Assembly (NCBI RefSeq): GCF_029916425.1
Contig: NZ_JAHAVQ010000005.1
Coordinates: 1 to 64,000, forward strand
Origin: Liquorilactobacillus sicerae
Lineage (GTDB): Bacteria > Bacillota > Bacilli > Lactobacillales > Lactobacillaceae
Direction of reading: 5' to 3'
Length of the DNA stretch: 64,000 nucleotides
Both the position numbers and the translations under genes were made by a program. Below the pieces are notes generated by a model. It did no database searches, was not told the DNA's origin, and saw only the letters and a list, made by a program, of their open reading frames with translations. Numbering within the stretch: the stretch's first letter is position 1; every line of letters begins with the position of its first letter. Below, in pieces: positions 8,112 to 18,928 of this stretch.

Positions 8112-10105
8112 TAAGCTTGACCTCCTTGTTCTTGATCTTCATTTGGAATTCCATGTGCTCCTTCAACAACAGCATTGTCCAATAAACTGCCATCTTCTTC
8201 AAGAGTAAATTTAACATTTTCTTCGATCCAGCGTCTGCGTGGGGCCACTTTATCGCCCATTAATGTTGTGACTCGTTTTTCCGCAAGTGTGCCATCATCG
8301 ATTCGAACTCTGACTAAGGTACGCGTAGTTGGATTCATCGTAGTTTCCCACAACTGGTCAGCATTCATTTCGCCGAGGCCCTTAAAGCGTTGCAAAGTAT
8401 ATCCTTGTTTTAGATCCTTTATTGCGTAATGCAATTCTTCATCAGTCCAAGCATATTTGATTAGAGTCTGCTTTTTTGCTTTCCGTTGAATTTTATATAA
8501 CGGCGGCAACGCAATGTAGACCCGGCCGGCATCAATTAAAGGCCGCATATACTTGAAGAAAAAGGTCAACAGTAAAATTTGAATATGTGCTCCATCAGTA
8601 TCCGCATCAGTCATGATAATGATTTTATCATAGTTAGCATCTTGCAAGTCAAAATCTGTCCCTACTCCGGCACCAATTGTATAAATCATCGTGCTGATTT
8701 CTTCGTTTTTTAAAATATCTGGCAATTTGGCTTTCTCGGTGTTTAAAACTTTTCCGCGTAATGGTAATATTGCCTGAAATTTGCGGTCTCGACCTTGCTT
8801 AGCAGATCCACCGGCTGAATCACCCTCGACCAAAAACAATTCATTGCGCTTGGCATTTTTGGATTGAGCTGGAGTCAATTTGCCAGACAGCAGTCGTTCT
8901 TTATGATGCTTTTTTTTACCTCCACGCGTTTCATCACGTGCTTTCCGAGCTGCTTCACGAGCTTCTCTGGCCTTTAAAGCTTTACGAACTAAGTCTTGAG
9001 CAAATTCACCATTTTCCAGTAAAAAGAAGCCCAATTTTTCACTGACCACATTGTCGACGATTGAACGAGCTTCTGGAGTACCTAATTTTTCTTTAGTTTG
9101 CCCTTCAAATTGTAGCAATTTCTCTGGAATTCTAATTGAGATAACAGCTGCCAATCCTTCACGAACATCGGAGCCTTCTAAATTTTTATCCTTTTCTTTT
9201 AGCAAGCCGATTTGTCGTGCATAATCATTAAAAGCTTTGGTCCAAGCTGACTTTAAACCAGCTTCATGAGTTCCGCCATCTTTGGTCCGGACATTATTGA
9301 CAAAAGACATAATGTTTTCTGAATAACCGTCATTATACTGTGCGGCAACTTCAACTTCAACCTCGTCGCGGGTACCGTCAAAATACATAATTGGACCTAG
9401 AGTGTCCTTATCTTCATTCAAATATTGCACAAATTCCTTAATACCTTCTGCGTAAAGGAATTCATCTTCTTTGTCGCTACGCTCATCAGTCAAAGTGATT
9501 TTAACGCCCTTTAGCAGGAAGGCTGACTCACGTAGACGTTCTGCCAAAATATCATATTGATAATTCGTGGTCGAAAAAATCTTAGGATCTGGTTTAAAAG
9601 TAACCGTTGTCCCATTGGCAGCCTTAGTTTTACCAAGTTTCTTCAAAGTGCCTTGGGGTTGACCACCATTGGCAAAGTTTTCTTGATATGCAACTCCCTC
9701 ACGAATTGTTTTAACTTTTAACCAGCTAGATAACGCATTGACGACACTCGCCCCGACTCCATGCAAACCGCCAGCAGTTTTATAACCACCCTGGCCAAAT
9801 TTTCCACCAGCATGCAAAATTGTGAAAATCACTTCAACTGTTGGAATTCCTAAAGCGTGCATACCAGTTGGTAAGCCACGCCCATGATCAACTACTGTCA
9901 CACTGCCATCCTGATGTAAAATAACCTTGATTTCTTTGCCAAAACCAGCTAAGGCTTCATCAACTGCATTATCCACAATTTCGTAAACCAGGTGGTGCAA
10001 TCCTTTACTGTCGGTTGAACCGATGTACATTCCTGGACGTTTTCTAACAGCCTCTAGTCCCTTTAGTACCTGGATTGAGTCATCGTTATAATTGCTATTG
10101 TCCAT
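8111..10105 (-). CDS. parE: DNA topoisomerase IV subunit B
   Basis: The ATPase subunit of topoisomerase IV. The GHKL ATP-binding domain includes EIVDNAVDEALAGF (about 43-56) and GLHGVGASVVNAL (about 114). The TOPRIM domain follows with EGDSAGGSAKQGRDR (about 428) and TDADTDGAHI (about 504), and the C-terminus carries RFKGLGEMNADQLWETTM. The 664-residue length is typical. It is the first gene of the parE-parC operon and divergent from plsY across about 200 bases that hold both promoters. Confidence 0.95.
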   Translation of the reverse strand: MDNSNYNDDSIQVLKGLEAVRKRPGMYIGSTDSKGLHHLVYEIVDNAVDEALAGFGKEIKVILHQDGSVTVVDHGRGLPTGMHALGIPTVEVIFTILHAGGKFGQGGYKTAGGLHGVGASVVNALSSWLKVKTIREGVAYQENFANGGQPQGTLKKLGKTKAANGTTVTFKPDPKIFSTTNYQYDILAERLRESAFLLKGVKITLTDERSDKEDEFLYAEGIKEFVQYLNEDKDTLGPIMYFDGTRDEVEVEVAAQYNDGYSENIMSFVNNVRTKDGGTHEAGLKSAWTKAFNDYARQIGLLKEKDKNLEGSDVREGLAAVISIRIPEKLLQFEGQTKEKLGTPEARSIVDNVVSEKLGFFLLENGEFAQDLVRKALKAREAREAARKARDETRGGKKKHHKERLLSGKLTPAQSKNAKRNELFLVEGDSAGGSAKQGRDRKFQAILPLRGKVLNTEKAKLPDILKNEEISTMIYTIGAGVGTDFDLQDANYDKIIIMTDADTDGAHIQILLLTFFFKYMRPLIDAGRVYIALPPLYKIQRKAKKQTLIKYAWTDEELHYAIKDLKQGYTLQRFKGLGEMNADQLWETTMNPTTRTLVRVRIDDGTLAEKRVTTLMGDKVAPRRRWIEENVKFTLEEDGSLLDNAVVEGAHGIPNEDQEQGGQA

Positions 10106-10274
10106 CGTTCAAAGTCCTTTCCAATCATTTTTAACTACAGTTTAAATTCGTTAAAAAATCGTACTAACTTATTTATCATACCTTATTAGTTCTCAGAAAG
10201 TAAAGCGCATTATATTGGACTGTCGGTTTTTAAAAATAATTTTAAGTAGGAGTCCAGCAATTTAAGTGATAGAA

Positions 10275-10280
10275 TATAAT
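10275..10280 (+). promoter_or_regulatory. Probable -10 element of plsY
   Basis: TATAAT 27 bases before the TTG start, with AAGGGAGGT as ribosome site between. No good -35 match is seen. The rest of the parE-plsY space (10106-10270) shows nothing else distinct. Confidence 0.4.
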
Positions 10281-10306
10281 TTGATCAGTTCAAGGGAGGT
10301 TGAAAC

Positions 10307-10933
10307 TTGGAACTTAAAATTGCAGGAATGCTGCTGATTGGATATTTGCTGGGGTCGATTCCTTCTGGCGTTTGGATTGGCAAAATTTTTTATGGCAAAG
10401 ATATTCGTCAATACGGTAGTGGCAACATGGGAACAACGAATACCTTTCGGGTTCTCGGAAAAAAAGCCGGCATCATTGTTTTACTAATGGACATGCTAAA
10501 GGGGACACTAGCCGCCTGCCAACCATATCTTTTTGATGTTCGGATCAATGTTTTGATTATCGGCTGTGCGGCAGTTATCGGACATGTCTTCCCAATTTTT
10601 GCTCGTTTTAAAGGCGGCAAAGCTGTTGCAACCAGTGCTGGCATTCTGTTAGCTTACAATCCGTTTTTCTTTTTAATTGCTTGGATCATTTTCTTGACGG
10701 CTCTTTATTTAAGCAGCATGGTCAGTATTGCTAGTATGGTTGGCATGACCTTGATCACTTTATTATCTTTTTTTGTTTTTAAAGATAACATTTTGACCAT
10801 CATTGCGCTTATTTTAACGATTTTTATTTTTTACCGTCACAAAGGCAATCTTAAGCGCATACGCGAAGGCAATGAAAATATTGTTCATTTTGGCCTTTAT
10901 TATCAGCATTTAAAAAAACAGCATAAACTCTGA
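10307..10933 (+). CDS. plsY: Acyl-phosphate:glycerol-3-phosphate acyltransferase PlsY
   Basis: An integral membrane enzyme that transfers an acyl group from acyl-phosphate to the sn-1 position of glycerol-3-phosphate, the first step of phosphatidic acid synthesis. The 208 residues hold about five hydrophobic segments. The three PlsY motifs are visible: [12 protein letters not shown] (about 15-26), [15 protein letters not shown] (about 37-51), and [21 protein letters not shown] (starts about 91). Translation starts at TTG with a strong AAGGGAGGT site. The divergent position next to parE-parC is conserved in Lactobacillales. Confidence 0.95.
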   Translation: MELKIAGMLLIGYLLGSIPSGVWIGKIFYGKDIRQYGSGNMGTTNTFRVLGKKAGIIVLLMDMLKGTLAACQPYLFDVRINVLIIGCAAVIGHVFPIFARFKGGKAVATSAGILLAYNPFFFLIAWIIFLTALYLSSMVSIASMVGMTLITLLSFFVFKDNILTIIALILTIFIFYRHKGNLKRIREGNENIVHFGLYYQHLKKQHKL

Positions 10934-10997
10934 AATTGCTACGGGTTTAACTTTTAAATTTTTCTGTTGGTGACTATTTTGCAGCCGACCAAACAAA

Positions 10998-11081
10998 GAA
11001 GCTGAAACAAAATGTAATTGATCCGTTTAGGCCTTGTACCTAAATGGAACTTTTCAAAATACATTGAGTTTCAGCTTTTTT
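10998..11081. terminator. Large nested hairpin terminator between plsY and the mutarotase gene
   Basis: Outer arms AAGCTGAAAC and GTTTCAGCTT pair perfectly over 10 bp and end in TTTTTT on the plus strand. An inner hairpin (CCGTTTAGG/CCTAAATGG) lies inside. It probably terminates both convergent genes. Confidence 0.75.
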
Positions 11082-11083
11082 AG

Positions 11084-11953
11084 TTAGAAAATACTAATTG
11101 TAAATTTAGCAACAAATTCTTGTTGACTTGTTAATTGATGCAAGCCTCTTTTTTGAGTAAAATCACCCGTTGCTTGCCGATCATCAGCCAAACCCCACCA
11201 AGGCTCCAGACAAACAAAAGGAGCTTTAACCGGATAAGGTGACCAAATACCAACATAATCCGTAGCTGGAAGATCAAGCAAAACTCCATGTTGATGAGCA
11301 CTTGTCGTTAATTCCAGAACAGTTTTTTGCTTTAGTTGATAAATCAAAGCATCATTTTTAAAAGCTTCATGTGAAAGTTTTAGACCAGCCATCCGATCCG
11401 TTTGGGCAGCCGCTGAATCTGTGTAATTGCCGACCAGCGGGATCTTTTGATAATTTCCAACTGGTTGAAACTCAACTAAATAATCATCAAAAGTTTCATC
11501 ATCAGCCAAAGGAACAGTAAAGGCAGGATGTCCACCAATTGAAAACAGCATCTTTGGCTCAGCTGGGTTTTTGACCCGATAACTGACAGTTAAATGATTG
11601 GCGGTCAGTTGATAACTGATCTGCAAGTCAAAAGCAAAAGGATACACTTCTCTGGTTACCGCTGAATCTTGCAGACTAAAAGTTAGCCGATCCGCTTGTT
11701 GATCAATGACTGTAAAGTCCAAATCTCTAGCAAAACCGTGCTGATGCAGATGATAGCTTTGACCATTTAATTGGTATTGATCATCTTTCAATCGACCAAC
11801 GATTGGGAATAAAATCGGTGCATGACGCCCCCAAAATTTGGGATCCGCCTGCCAAAGATACTGTTTTTGGCTTTTTTGATCGATCAAGCTCTGCAGTTCA
11901 GCGCCATGTTGACTGAAAACAGCCTTGATTTGATTATTTTCTAAACTCAGCAA
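11084..11953 (-). CDS. Aldose 1-epimerase family protein (LacX-like)
   Basis: A galactose-mutarotase-fold protein of 289 residues. It shows FGRHAPILFPIVGRLKDDQY (about 43-62), LHQHGFARDLDF with the family's His-Gly-Phe, a second conserved His in SIGGHPAFTVPL (about 148), and the C-terminal Glu in VCLEPWWGLADD (about 256). These fit the LacX branch of aldose 1-epimerases. It could interconvert sugar anomers or act on a hexose-6-phosphate; the substrate is not certain. It follows hslU by about 20 bases on the same strand. Confidence 0.85.
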   Translation of the reverse strand: MLSLENNQIKAVFSQHGAELQSLIDQKSQKQYLWQADPKFWGRHAPILFPIVGRLKDDQYQLNGQSYHLHQHGFARDLDFTVIDQQADRLTFSLQDSAVTREVYPFAFDLQISYQLTANHLTVSYRVKNPAEPKMLFSIGGHPAFTVPLADDETFDDYLVEFQPVGNYQKIPLVGNYTDSAAAQTDRMAGLKLSHEAFKNDALIYQLKQKTVLELTTSAHQHGVLLDLPATDYVGIWSPYPVKAPFVCLEPWWGLADDRQATGDFTQKRGLHQLTSQQEFVAKFTISIF

Positions 11954-11974
11954 ATTAATTACTTCCCTTCAAAA

Positions 11975-13387
11975 TTACAAAATATATTGAGTCAAATCTT
12001 TATCTTTAGCAATATCACCGATTTTTTGTTCAACATAAGCTTCAGTAATCGTAATTTCACCCATTTGCATATCTGGACCCTCATACAAAACGTCTTGCAA
12101 CAAACGTTCCAAAATTGTATGCAAGCGCCGAGCACCGATGTTTTCATTTTCATGATTGACTTGATAAGCGATTTCAGCAATTTTATGAATGGCTTCAATT
12201 GTAAAGGTCACTTTAATATTATCAGTGCCGATCAAGGCAATATACTGCTTAACTAACGCATTATTCGGTTCAGTCAAAATTTTAACAAAATCATCAGTAG
12301 TTAACTCGTCAAGTTCAACTCTAATTGGGAAACGTCCTTGCAATTCGGCAATCAAATCACTCGGCTTGCTGTCTTGGAAAGCGCCAGAAGCAATAAACAA
12401 AATATGATCAGTTTTTACTAAACCATACTTAGTCTGGACCTGGGAACCCTCAACAATTGGTAAAATATCACGTTGTACTCCTTCACGTGAAACTTCACCG
12501 CTGTTCTTTTTAGCTTTTGAAGTAATCTTATCAATTTCGTCAATAAAGACGATTCCACTGTTTTCTGCCCGTTTAACTGCTCGTTCAGCGACATCGGCAC
12601 TGTTGATCAATTCCTCAGCAATTTGACGAGCTAAAGTTTCTCGTGCTTGGGCAACCGTCATTGTCCGTTCAACCTTCCGTTTGGGTGTTAGAGCTGCCAA
12701 AGCATCGCCAACATCAATTCCCATCTGGCCTAACAAATTACTCTGATTAGAAAAGTTGTGGTTGGTATCGTCAACTTGAATTGTCACTTCACGATTTTCC
12801 AGCAAACCTTTTTTTAGTTGATCACTGACTGATAGTCGTTGATTGCGTACATCATCAGTCACATTTTCTTCAGCATTAGAATTTTCCAAAAAGTCCAAAT
12901 TGCCCGATTGAATATTCCGCAACATTTGCATAAAGTTTTGCTGTGGCTGTTCTGATTGCTTTTTTTGTGCTGGAACGAGTATTTTGATCAATTTTTTATT
13001 TGCCTGTTGGACTGCCTGACCATGGATTCGATGATATTCTGCTTCTTTTTCCATTTTATAAGCAATATTTGCCAAATCACGAATCATTGATTCCACATCA
13101 CGACCAACATAGCCAACCTCCGTGAACTTGGTAGCTTCAACTTTAACAAATGGTGCCGCGACAATTTTTGCCAAGCGCCGAGCGATTTCGGTCTTACCGA
13201 CACCAGTTGGGCCAATCATCAAAACATTTTTCGGCGTTACTTCTTCTTGCATGGCTTTTGGCAATTGCAAACGTCGGTAGCGATTCCTTAAAGCAACCGC
13301 AATGGCTTTCTTAGCTTTGACCTGACCAATTACATAATTGTTTAATTCTTTAACGATTTCTTTGGGGGTTTTATCGATTGGATTCAT
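11975..13387 (-). CDS. hslU: HslU/ClpY ATPase subunit of the HslUV protease
   Basis: An AAA+ unfoldase that forms hexameric caps on HslV and feeds it unfolded proteins. The 470 residues include TPKEIVKELNNYVIGQ at the start, Walker [14 protein letters not shown] (about 58), the EVGYVGRDVESM pore-loop region (about 90), an intermediate domain (about 110-240), Walker B GIVFIDEIDKI, and the C-terminal GARRLHTILERLLQD sensor-2 region. It lies 24 bases downstream of hslV in the xerC-hslV-hslU operon. In Bacillus subtilis codY follows; here a mutarotase gene does. Confidence 0.95.
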   Translation of the reverse strand: MNPIDKTPKEIVKELNNYVIGQVKAKKAIAVALRNRYRRLQLPKAMQEEVTPKNVLMIGPTGVGKTEIARRLAKIVAAPFVKVEATKFTEVGYVGRDVESMIRDLANIAYKMEKEAEYHRIHGQAVQQANKKLIKILVPAQKKQSEQPQQNFMQMLRNIQSGNLDFLENSNAEENVTDDVRNQRLSVSDQLKKGLLENREVTIQVDDTNHNFSNQSNLLGQMGIDVGDALAALTPKRKVERTMTVAQARETLARQIAEELINSADVAERAVKRAENSGIVFIDEIDKITSKAKKNSGEVSREGVQRDILPIVEGSQVQTKYGLVKTDHILFIASGAFQDSKPSDLIAELQGRFPIRVELDELTTDDFVKILTEPNNALVKQYIALIGTDNIKVTFTIEAIHKIAEIAYQVNHENENIGARRLHTILERLLQDVLYEGPDMQMGEITITEAYVEQKIGDIAKDKDLTQYIL

Positions 13388-13411
13388 TTTCGCTATCCTT
13401 TCTTTGATTAA

Positions 13412-13957
13412 CTATAACTCTTCACCAATAATATGATGATTGGTAAAAATATCAATGTCAGCAGCAATTCCGATCGCACTTTTAGCAATCTCTAGTGCTG
13501 ACATTTCACCAGCATGATCTTTTAGTGCTTTGGCTGCCGCTAAGGCAAAATTGCCACCGGAACCAATCGCCAAAATATCATCATCAGGAGTAATGACCTC
13601 GCCACTACCTGAAACCAACAATAAATCACTTTTATCCATAACGATCAACAAAGCTTCCAACTTTTGAAGTGCTTGATCACTGCGCCATTCTTGAGCTAAT
13701 TCAACAGCCGCTCGTTGCAAATTGCCGCTATATTGTTCAAGCTTTTTTTCAAAACGTTCTTCCAAGTTGAATGCATCGGCAACACTACCAGCAAAACCAA
13801 CTATCACTTGATCATGATAAATGCGCCGAACTTTGCGCGCTGTTCCTTTCATGATAACCTTTTCTCCCATTGTTACCTGGCCATCACCGGCCATAGCAGT
13901 GTGTCCGTTATGCCGGACAGCACAAATCGTTGTTGCATGAAATGATATGGTTGACAT
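13412..13957 (-). CDS. hslV: HslV/ClpQ proteolytic subunit of the HslUV protease
   Basis: An Ntn-hydrolase peptidase that forms the double hexameric core. The N-terminus [18 protein letters not shown] is of the Bacillus ClpQ type, with a Ser directly after Met. In B. subtilis ClpQ that N-terminal Ser, not the usual Thr, is reported as the nucleophile, and the same may hold here. GDGQVTMG, the [10 protein letters not shown] turn, and [18 protein letters not shown] (about 129-146) are conserved. The 181-residue length is normal. Confidence 0.95.
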   Translation of the reverse strand: MSTISFHATTICAVRHNGHTAMAGDGQVTMGEKVIMKGTARKVRRIYHDQVIVGFAGSVADAFNLEERFEKKLEQYSGNLQRAAVELAQEWRSDQALQKLEALLIVMDKSDLLLVSGSGEVITPDDDILAIGSGGNFALAAAKALKDHAGEMSALEIAKSAIGIAADIDIFTNHHIIGEEL

Positions 13958-13977
13958 CTTTTTCCTCCTAAAAATGA

Positions 13978-14877
13978 TTATGAACGTGGAAAATATTTTT
14001 GATAATCTTGTTGCAAATGCTCTTTGGTGACATGCGTATAAATTTGCGTTGTTGATAGACTGCTATGGCCTAAAAATTCCTGGACTGCCCGCAGATCAGC
14101 CCCGCGATTCAACAAATGAGTTGCAAAAGTATGCCTCAGTTCATGGGGATGGATCGTTGTCGTCAATGAGCTACGCTTGATGATCTGATTTAAAATATAA
14201 GTTATTCCGGCTGCTGTAATCGGATCGCCATGCTGATTAATAAAAACCGCTTGATGTTGCTTATGATATTTACTCATCAGCAATGAGCGAACTTGTTTTA
14301 AATAACGTTTTAATGCTTGTTCACAATAGCTGCCAAAAGGAACATAGCGATCTTTATTGCCTTTTCCATGCAGGAGCATGACCCTTAAATTAAAATCTAC
14401 CTCCGTCACTTTCAAGCCAGTGCATTCACTGACCCGCATGCCAGTTGCATATAACGTTTCCAAAATTGCTCGATCACGAATATTAACCAAAGAATCACCT
14501 GCGACCGCCTTAAAAAGCTCTTGCATCTCTTTTTCATAAAAGAAGCGGGGCAGAGCACGGGGATGACGTTTTAGCTGAACATATGAAAATGGATTATCAA
14601 CTACCTGTCCATTTTTTTGCAAAAAGCGATAAAACGATCGTAAACTTGAAATAATCCGTTCAATTGAAGTTGCTTGATAATGCTGATCATATAAAAAACT
14701 CATAAAAACATGGACATCCATGCGTTGCACAGCCGCTAAACTTGTTAGGCCGCCATTTTCTTTCAGGAACTTAATAAAAAGGTGCAGGTCATCAGTATAT
14801 GCTTTTAAAGTTGCTGGGGAGTACTGCCGTTCAACTCGTAAATATTGTTGAAACTCTGCAATTAATTTTTCAGTCAA
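13978..14877 (-). CDS. xerC: Tyrosine recombinase XerC
   Basis: A site-specific recombinase that resolves chromosome dimers at dif together with XerD. The N-terminal SAM-like domain ([20 protein letters not shown]) is followed by the catalytic domain with Arg in [39 protein letters not shown] and the nucleophilic Tyr in QIYTHV. The longest frame opens at a GTG at 14919. The TTG at 14877 has a GAGGTG site six bases upstream and gives the usual length of about 300 residues, so it is preferred. It heads the hslVU operon, as codV does in Bacillus. Confidence 0.93.
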   Translation of the reverse strand: MTEKLIAEFQQYLRVERQYSPATLKAYTDDLHLFIKFLKENGGLTSLAAVQRMDVHVFMSFLYDQHYQATSIERIISSLRSFYRFLQKNGQVVDNPFSYVQLKRHPRALPRFFYEKEMQELFKAVAGDSLVNIRDRAILETLYATGMRVSECTGLKVTEVDFNLRVMLLHGKGNKDRYVPFGSYCEQALKRYLKQVRSLLMSKYHKQHQAVFINQHGDPITAAGITYILNQIIKRSSLTTTIHPHELRHTFATHLLNRGADLRAVQEFLGHSSLSTTQIYTHVTKEHLQQDYQKYFPRS

Positions 14878-15024
14878 TAGCAACACCTCGCTAACCGTAG
14901 AAAATACCTTGACCGACACTCAATAAACTTATTGTAGCATAGACTTTCGTTTCCAGAAATTAGATGAATTTAAAATTTAAATTAAATTAGCAATTTTTCT
15001 TTTAATCCCTGTTTCGATTATAGA

Positions 15025-15058
15025 CCAAAAAGGCTGGGAAAAAGCTTCTCAACCTTTT
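15025..15058 (-). terminator. Terminator downstream of topA
   Basis: Minus strand: AAGGTTGAGAA and TTCCCAGCCTT arms around a short loop, followed by TTTGG. Confidence 0.65.
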
Positions 15059-15065
15059 GACAAAT

Positions 15066-17171
15066 TTATTCTTGTTCAACGTAATCACAGTTGCTGCATT
15101 TGATTTGAACGTTATTTTTAGATTTTTTCTCGACCAGATAATGCTGACATTTTGGACAACTGCGACCAATTGGCTTATCCCACGAGACAAAATCACAATC
15201 GGGATAACGCGAGCAGCCATAAAAGATCCGATTTTTCTTTGATTTTCGTTCGATCACTTCACCTTGCTGGCATTTTGGACAAGTTACTCCAATATTTTTA
15301 ACAATTGGCTTGGTATTGCGGCAATCTGGAAACCGACTGCAAGCATAAAACTTACCATAACGGCCTAGCTTGATCACCAACGGAGCCCCGCAAATATCAC
15401 AGTTGATTCCAGCAGGTTCATCTTTAATTTTTACCTTAGCCATTTTATCTTGCGCTGTAGCAACTTCTTTGGAAAATGGCTGATAGAATTGGTCAATAAC
15501 CTTGATCCATTGCTGCTTGCCTTCTTCGATTTCATCTAATTGGCCTTCCAAGTTAGCAGTGAACGTTACGTTCAAAATGTCAGGAAAACATTTTTCAATC
15601 ATTGAATTAACAATTTCACCTAATTCAGTCGGTTCGAATTTCCGCGCTGTCAATTTAACGTAATATCTTTTTTGGATTGTACTTAAGGTTGGTGCATACG
15701 TTGATGGACGACCAACGCCATTTTCTTCTAACGTTTTGATCAAAGCTGCTTCCGTATACCGGGCTGGCGGCAAAGTAAAATGCTGATCTGGTTGATTGGT
15801 TATTAATTTGGCCGTTTGTCCTTTTTCTAAATCCGGCAGCTGATTATCCTTTCGCTTTGCGTCTGGATAAACGATTGTATAACCTGGAAATTTCATTTTT
15901 GAACCACGAGCCCGGTAAATAACTCCATTTTGTTCCAAAGTAACTGCCATTGTGTCATAAACAGCTGGTGTCATCTGACTAGCAACAAACCGTGACCAGA
16001 TTAATGAATACAATCTATACTGATCACGAGTTAAATATTCCTTGATCGAATCTGGTGTTCGTTTGACTGAAGATGGTCGAATCGCTTCATGCGCGTCTTG
16101 AGCTCCTTCAGCCAATTTGCCTTTACGCGGCTTAACTGCTGCATATTCACTGCCATATGTTTCATGGATAAACTCTGCTGCTTCATGAACGGCAACATTT
16201 GAAATTCGAGTTGAGTCCGTCCGCATATAAGTGATCAACCCAACTGCTCCACCTCGGCCCAGACTTAAACCCTCATACAACTGTTGAGCAATCATCATTG
16301 TTTTTTGTGTTCTAAACTTCAAAGTATTGTTGGCTGCCTGTTGCATCGTACTGGTCGTAAATGGTAAAGCCGCAAAGCGCTGACGTTCTTTTCGATCGAC
16401 CTTGGTAATTGCAAACAGTTGTTTTTGATCCAAACGAGCCAAAATTTGTTGAACATCAGCATTGTTTTTTAATTCCTGCTTCTTACCGTCGATACCATAA
16501 TACTCTGCTGTAAATTGCTGGCGTTGGCTTTTGAATTTTGCTGAAATCGTCCAATATTCTTGTGGTTTGAAATTTCGAATTTCTTCTTCACGTTTAATGA
16601 TCATATTTAGAGCAATTGACTGAACTCGACCAGCACTTAATCCCTTTTTGATTTTTGCCCAAAGTAACGGACTGATTGAATAACCAACCAAACGATCTAA
16701 CACTCGTCGTGCTTGTTGGGCATCAACTAAATTCATATCGATTGAGCGCGGATGTTTAAAAGCACCTTTAACTGCATCTTTAGTAATTTCATTAAACACT
16801 ACTCGATTATTATCATTTGGATCTAAGCCTAATAAATAAGACAAATGCCAAGCAATCGCTTCTCCCTCGCGGTCAGGATCGGCTGCTAGATAAACTTGAC
16901 TAGCTTTTTTTGCTTCTTTGCGTAAATCTTTGATAACGCTGCCTTTGCCCCGAATTGAAATATAATGCGGTTCATAATTGTGATCTAAATCAACACCCAT
17001 AGTACTTCTGGGTAAATCACGAACATGGCCTAAACTGGCCATTACCTTATAACTCGGACCTAAGTATTTTCCAATTGTTTTAGCCTTTGATGGTGATTCA
17101 ACAATTACTAATTTTCGTTTTCGTTTTTTGGCTGTCGTTTTTTTAACTGCTTTTTTTTCGACGGTAGGCAT
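15066..17171 (-). CDS. topA: DNA topoisomerase I
   Basis: A type IA enzyme that relaxes negative supercoils. The 701-residue protein has a basic N-terminal tail ([15 protein letters not shown]), the TOPRIM domain ([18 protein letters not shown], about 22-39; [14 protein letters not shown], about 96-109), the active-site Tyr in [14 protein letters not shown] (about 314), and three C-terminal C4 zinc-ribbon repeats (CDICG...CSRFPDC, CPKCQ...CSRYPDC, CPKCQ...CSNC). It sits between dprA and xerC, an order common in Firmicutes. Confidence 0.96.
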   Translation of the reverse strand: MPTVEKKAVKKTTAKKRKRKLVIVESPSKAKTIGKYLGPSYKVMASLGHVRDLPRSTMGVDLDHNYEPHYISIRGKGSVIKDLRKEAKKASQVYLAADPDREGEAIAWHLSYLLGLDPNDNNRVVFNEITKDAVKGAFKHPRSIDMNLVDAQQARRVLDRLVGYSISPLLWAKIKKGLSAGRVQSIALNMIIKREEEIRNFKPQEYWTISAKFKSQRQQFTAEYYGIDGKKQELKNNADVQQILARLDQKQLFAITKVDRKERQRFAALPFTTSTMQQAANNTLKFRTQKTMMIAQQLYEGLSLGRGGAVGLITYMRTDSTRISNVAVHEAAEFIHETYGSEYAAVKPRKGKLAEGAQDAHEAIRPSSVKRTPDSIKEYLTRDQYRLYSLIWSRFVASQMTPAVYDTMAVTLEQNGVIYRARGSKMKFPGYTIVYPDAKRKDNQLPDLEKGQTAKLITNQPDQHFTLPPARYTEAALIKTLEENGVGRPSTYAPTLSTIQKRYYVKLTARKFEPTELGEIVNSMIEKCFPDILNVTFTANLEGQLDEIEEGKQQWIKVIDQFYQPFSKEVATAQDKMAKVKIKDEPAGINCDICGAPLVIKLGRYGKFYACSRFPDCRNTKPIVKNIGVTCPKCQQGEVIERKSKKNRIFYGCSRYPDCDFVSWDKPIGRSCPKCQHYLVEKKSKNNVQIKCSNCDYVEQE

Positions 17172-17237
17172 AACCAGACTCCTTTTGTCGCAAATTTAAA
17201 AATCGGTAATCATGTTATGCTACATTTAGGCAGTTTG

Positions 17238-18098
17238 TCAAGTCTGAAGAAATTCTTCCCAAATATCTGCCGCAGATAAAGCCGGTCTGGCCCCAGCTGC
17301 AATCAATTCATTAGTCCCAACTGACAGCAATGAGTCAACTGGACCAGGAACCGCTAAAACATTACGATTTTCTTGCAAAGCTAAGTTAGCTGTGATCAAG
17401 CTGCCACTTTGATGACGAGCTTCAACGACTAATAAATTTTCAGCCAAACCTGCAATAATTCGGTTTCGTGCTGGAAAATGATAAGCCAAAGGTCCCTCAT
17501 CACAACTATACTCACTAATTACTAAACACTGATTGGCAATTTGTTGCTGAAGCTCAAAATTTTCTCGGGGGTAATATCTTGCTAAACCTGTACCGATAAT
17601 TGCAATTGTCGGGCAGCTAAATCGCAAACTTAACTGATGAACAAGTGAATCAACTCCAGCAGCCAAGCCACTAATCAAAACTACTTTTCGTTTCAGCAAG
17701 GGCAACAATAAATAATTGATAGCTCTTTTACCGTAACTTGAATTCTTTCGAGCGCCAACAACGGCTAACAAATACTTTTGTTGAACCAGATGCCAATTAC
17801 CTTGAAAGAACAAAACAACCGGTGGATCATAAATTTCTTTTAATCTTGTTGGATAGGCTGCATCAAGCAAAGTAATAAAAGAACTCCTGCTTAAATTTCG
17901 ATGTACCACTTGATAAGTAGCTGTTGAAAAAAGCTGTTTTAGCTGTGAGTTTGATAATTTCAGATCCGCTTTTAAAAAGCTTTGCAGATCCCATTTTTTA
18001 AAATTTCTTTGTAATAGCTTTTGAGCGGCTGCTTTGACAGTCTGTCGTGGAATTGCCGGACAGAGTCTTAAAAATAAAAGTAATTCTCTGGGTTCCAA
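17238..18098 (-). CDS. dprA: DNA-processing protein DprA/Smf
   Basis: DprA binds incoming single-stranded DNA and loads RecA during natural transformation. The Rossmann-like core is clear: VVGARKNSSYGKRA (about 135), ISGLAAGVDSLVHQLSL (about 163), IAIIGTGL, and FPARNRIIAGLAENLLVVEA with the following HQSGSLITANLALQ. The 286-residue length is typical. The start is a TTG with AAAGGAAG upstream. It is kept even in non-competent lactobacilli, so competence should not be assumed from it. Confidence 0.93.
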   Translation of the reverse strand: MEPRELLLFLRLCPAIPRQTVKAAAQKLLQRNFKKWDLQSFLKADLKLSNSQLKQLFSTATYQVVHRNLSRSSFITLLDAAYPTRLKEIYDPPVVLFFQGNWHLVQQKYLLAVVGARKNSSYGKRAINYLLLPLLKRKVVLISGLAAGVDSLVHQLSLRFSCPTIAIIGTGLARYYPRENFELQQQIANQCLVISEYSCDEGPLAYHFPARNRIIAGLAENLLVVEARHQSGSLITANLALQENRNVLAVPGPVDSLLSVGTNELIAAGARPALSAADIWEEFLQT

Positions 18099-18148
18099 TC
18101 GATCACTTCCTTTGCTGATTAAATACGCAACAAAGGTTTGATTGAACT

Positions 18149-18928
18149 TTAATCGCTAAAATTTTTGGCAACTTTAGCAACTGGTGCAAAGCTTAAGCGA
18201 TGAATTGGTGTAATTCCCTGATTTTTTAAGGCTGCCAAATGCTGAGCCGTACCATAACCAGCATTTTTGGCAAAGCCATAGCCAGGATAAATTTCATCAT
18301 AAGATACCATCAAACGATCTCGCCAAACCTTAGCAACAATACTAGCAGCTGCCACACTGTTACTCTTAGCATCGGCTTTGATTAATTTGAGTTGCGGAAT
18401 AGCTGTCTCAATTTGCATCGCATCAATAATTAATTGTTGTGGCTGAATCTTTAAATTTGCGACAGCCTTTTTCATTGCAATGCGAGTTGCCTGATAGATA
18501 TTTAACTGATCAATTTGCCGATTATCAGCAATCCCTATTCCAACTGCTAAAGCTTCCGCTAAAATCTTGTGTGACAGTTTTTCTCGTAAGTGTGGACTAA
18601 GTTGCTTGGAGTCATTGACTTCTAGGATTGAAAAATCATGCGGCAAAATTACAGCCGCAGCGACGACTGGTCCAGCTAATGGCCCACGACCGACTTCATC
18701 AATCCCAGCTACCAACTGTTTGCCAGCTTGCCAAAATTTTTGCTCATAAACAAAACGCTGAGCAAATTTTTGCTGAACTGCCTGCTGTTTTTCTTGCAAT
18801 CTACGAGCCTGCAGAACCAGTCTTTGAACACCAATTCGCGGATCTGCTGCTAAACTTGCTACTAATTCGGTTGAATAATGCTGTTTTAATTTGGCCTTGA
18901 TCTGTTTAATTGTTAACTTATTAGCCAT
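18149..18928 (-). CDS. rnhB: Ribonuclease HII
   Basis: Cleaves RNA in RNA-DNA hybrids and single ribonucleotides embedded in DNA. After an N-terminal extension of about 75 residues (a common Firmicutes feature), the catalytic core [21 protein letters not shown] carries the DE metal ligands, followed by DSKQLS, an Asp in LIIDAM and [21 protein letters not shown]. The ATG at 18928 overlaps the rbgA stop by eight bases; the frame also opens at a TTG at 18946. The pair is probably translationally coupled. Confidence 0.94.
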   Translation of the reverse strand: MANKLTIKQIKAKLKQHYSTELVASLAADPRIGVQRLVLQARRLQEKQQAVQQKFAQRFVYEQKFWQAGKQLVAGIDEVGRGPLAGPVVAAAVILPHDFSILEVNDSKQLSPHLREKLSHKILAEALAVGIGIADNRQIDQLNIYQATRIAMKKAVANLKIQPQQLIIDAMQIETAIPQLKLIKADAKSNSVAAASIVAKVWRDRLMVSYDEIYPGYGFAKNAGYGTAQHLAALKNQGITPIHRLSFAPVAKVAKNFSD

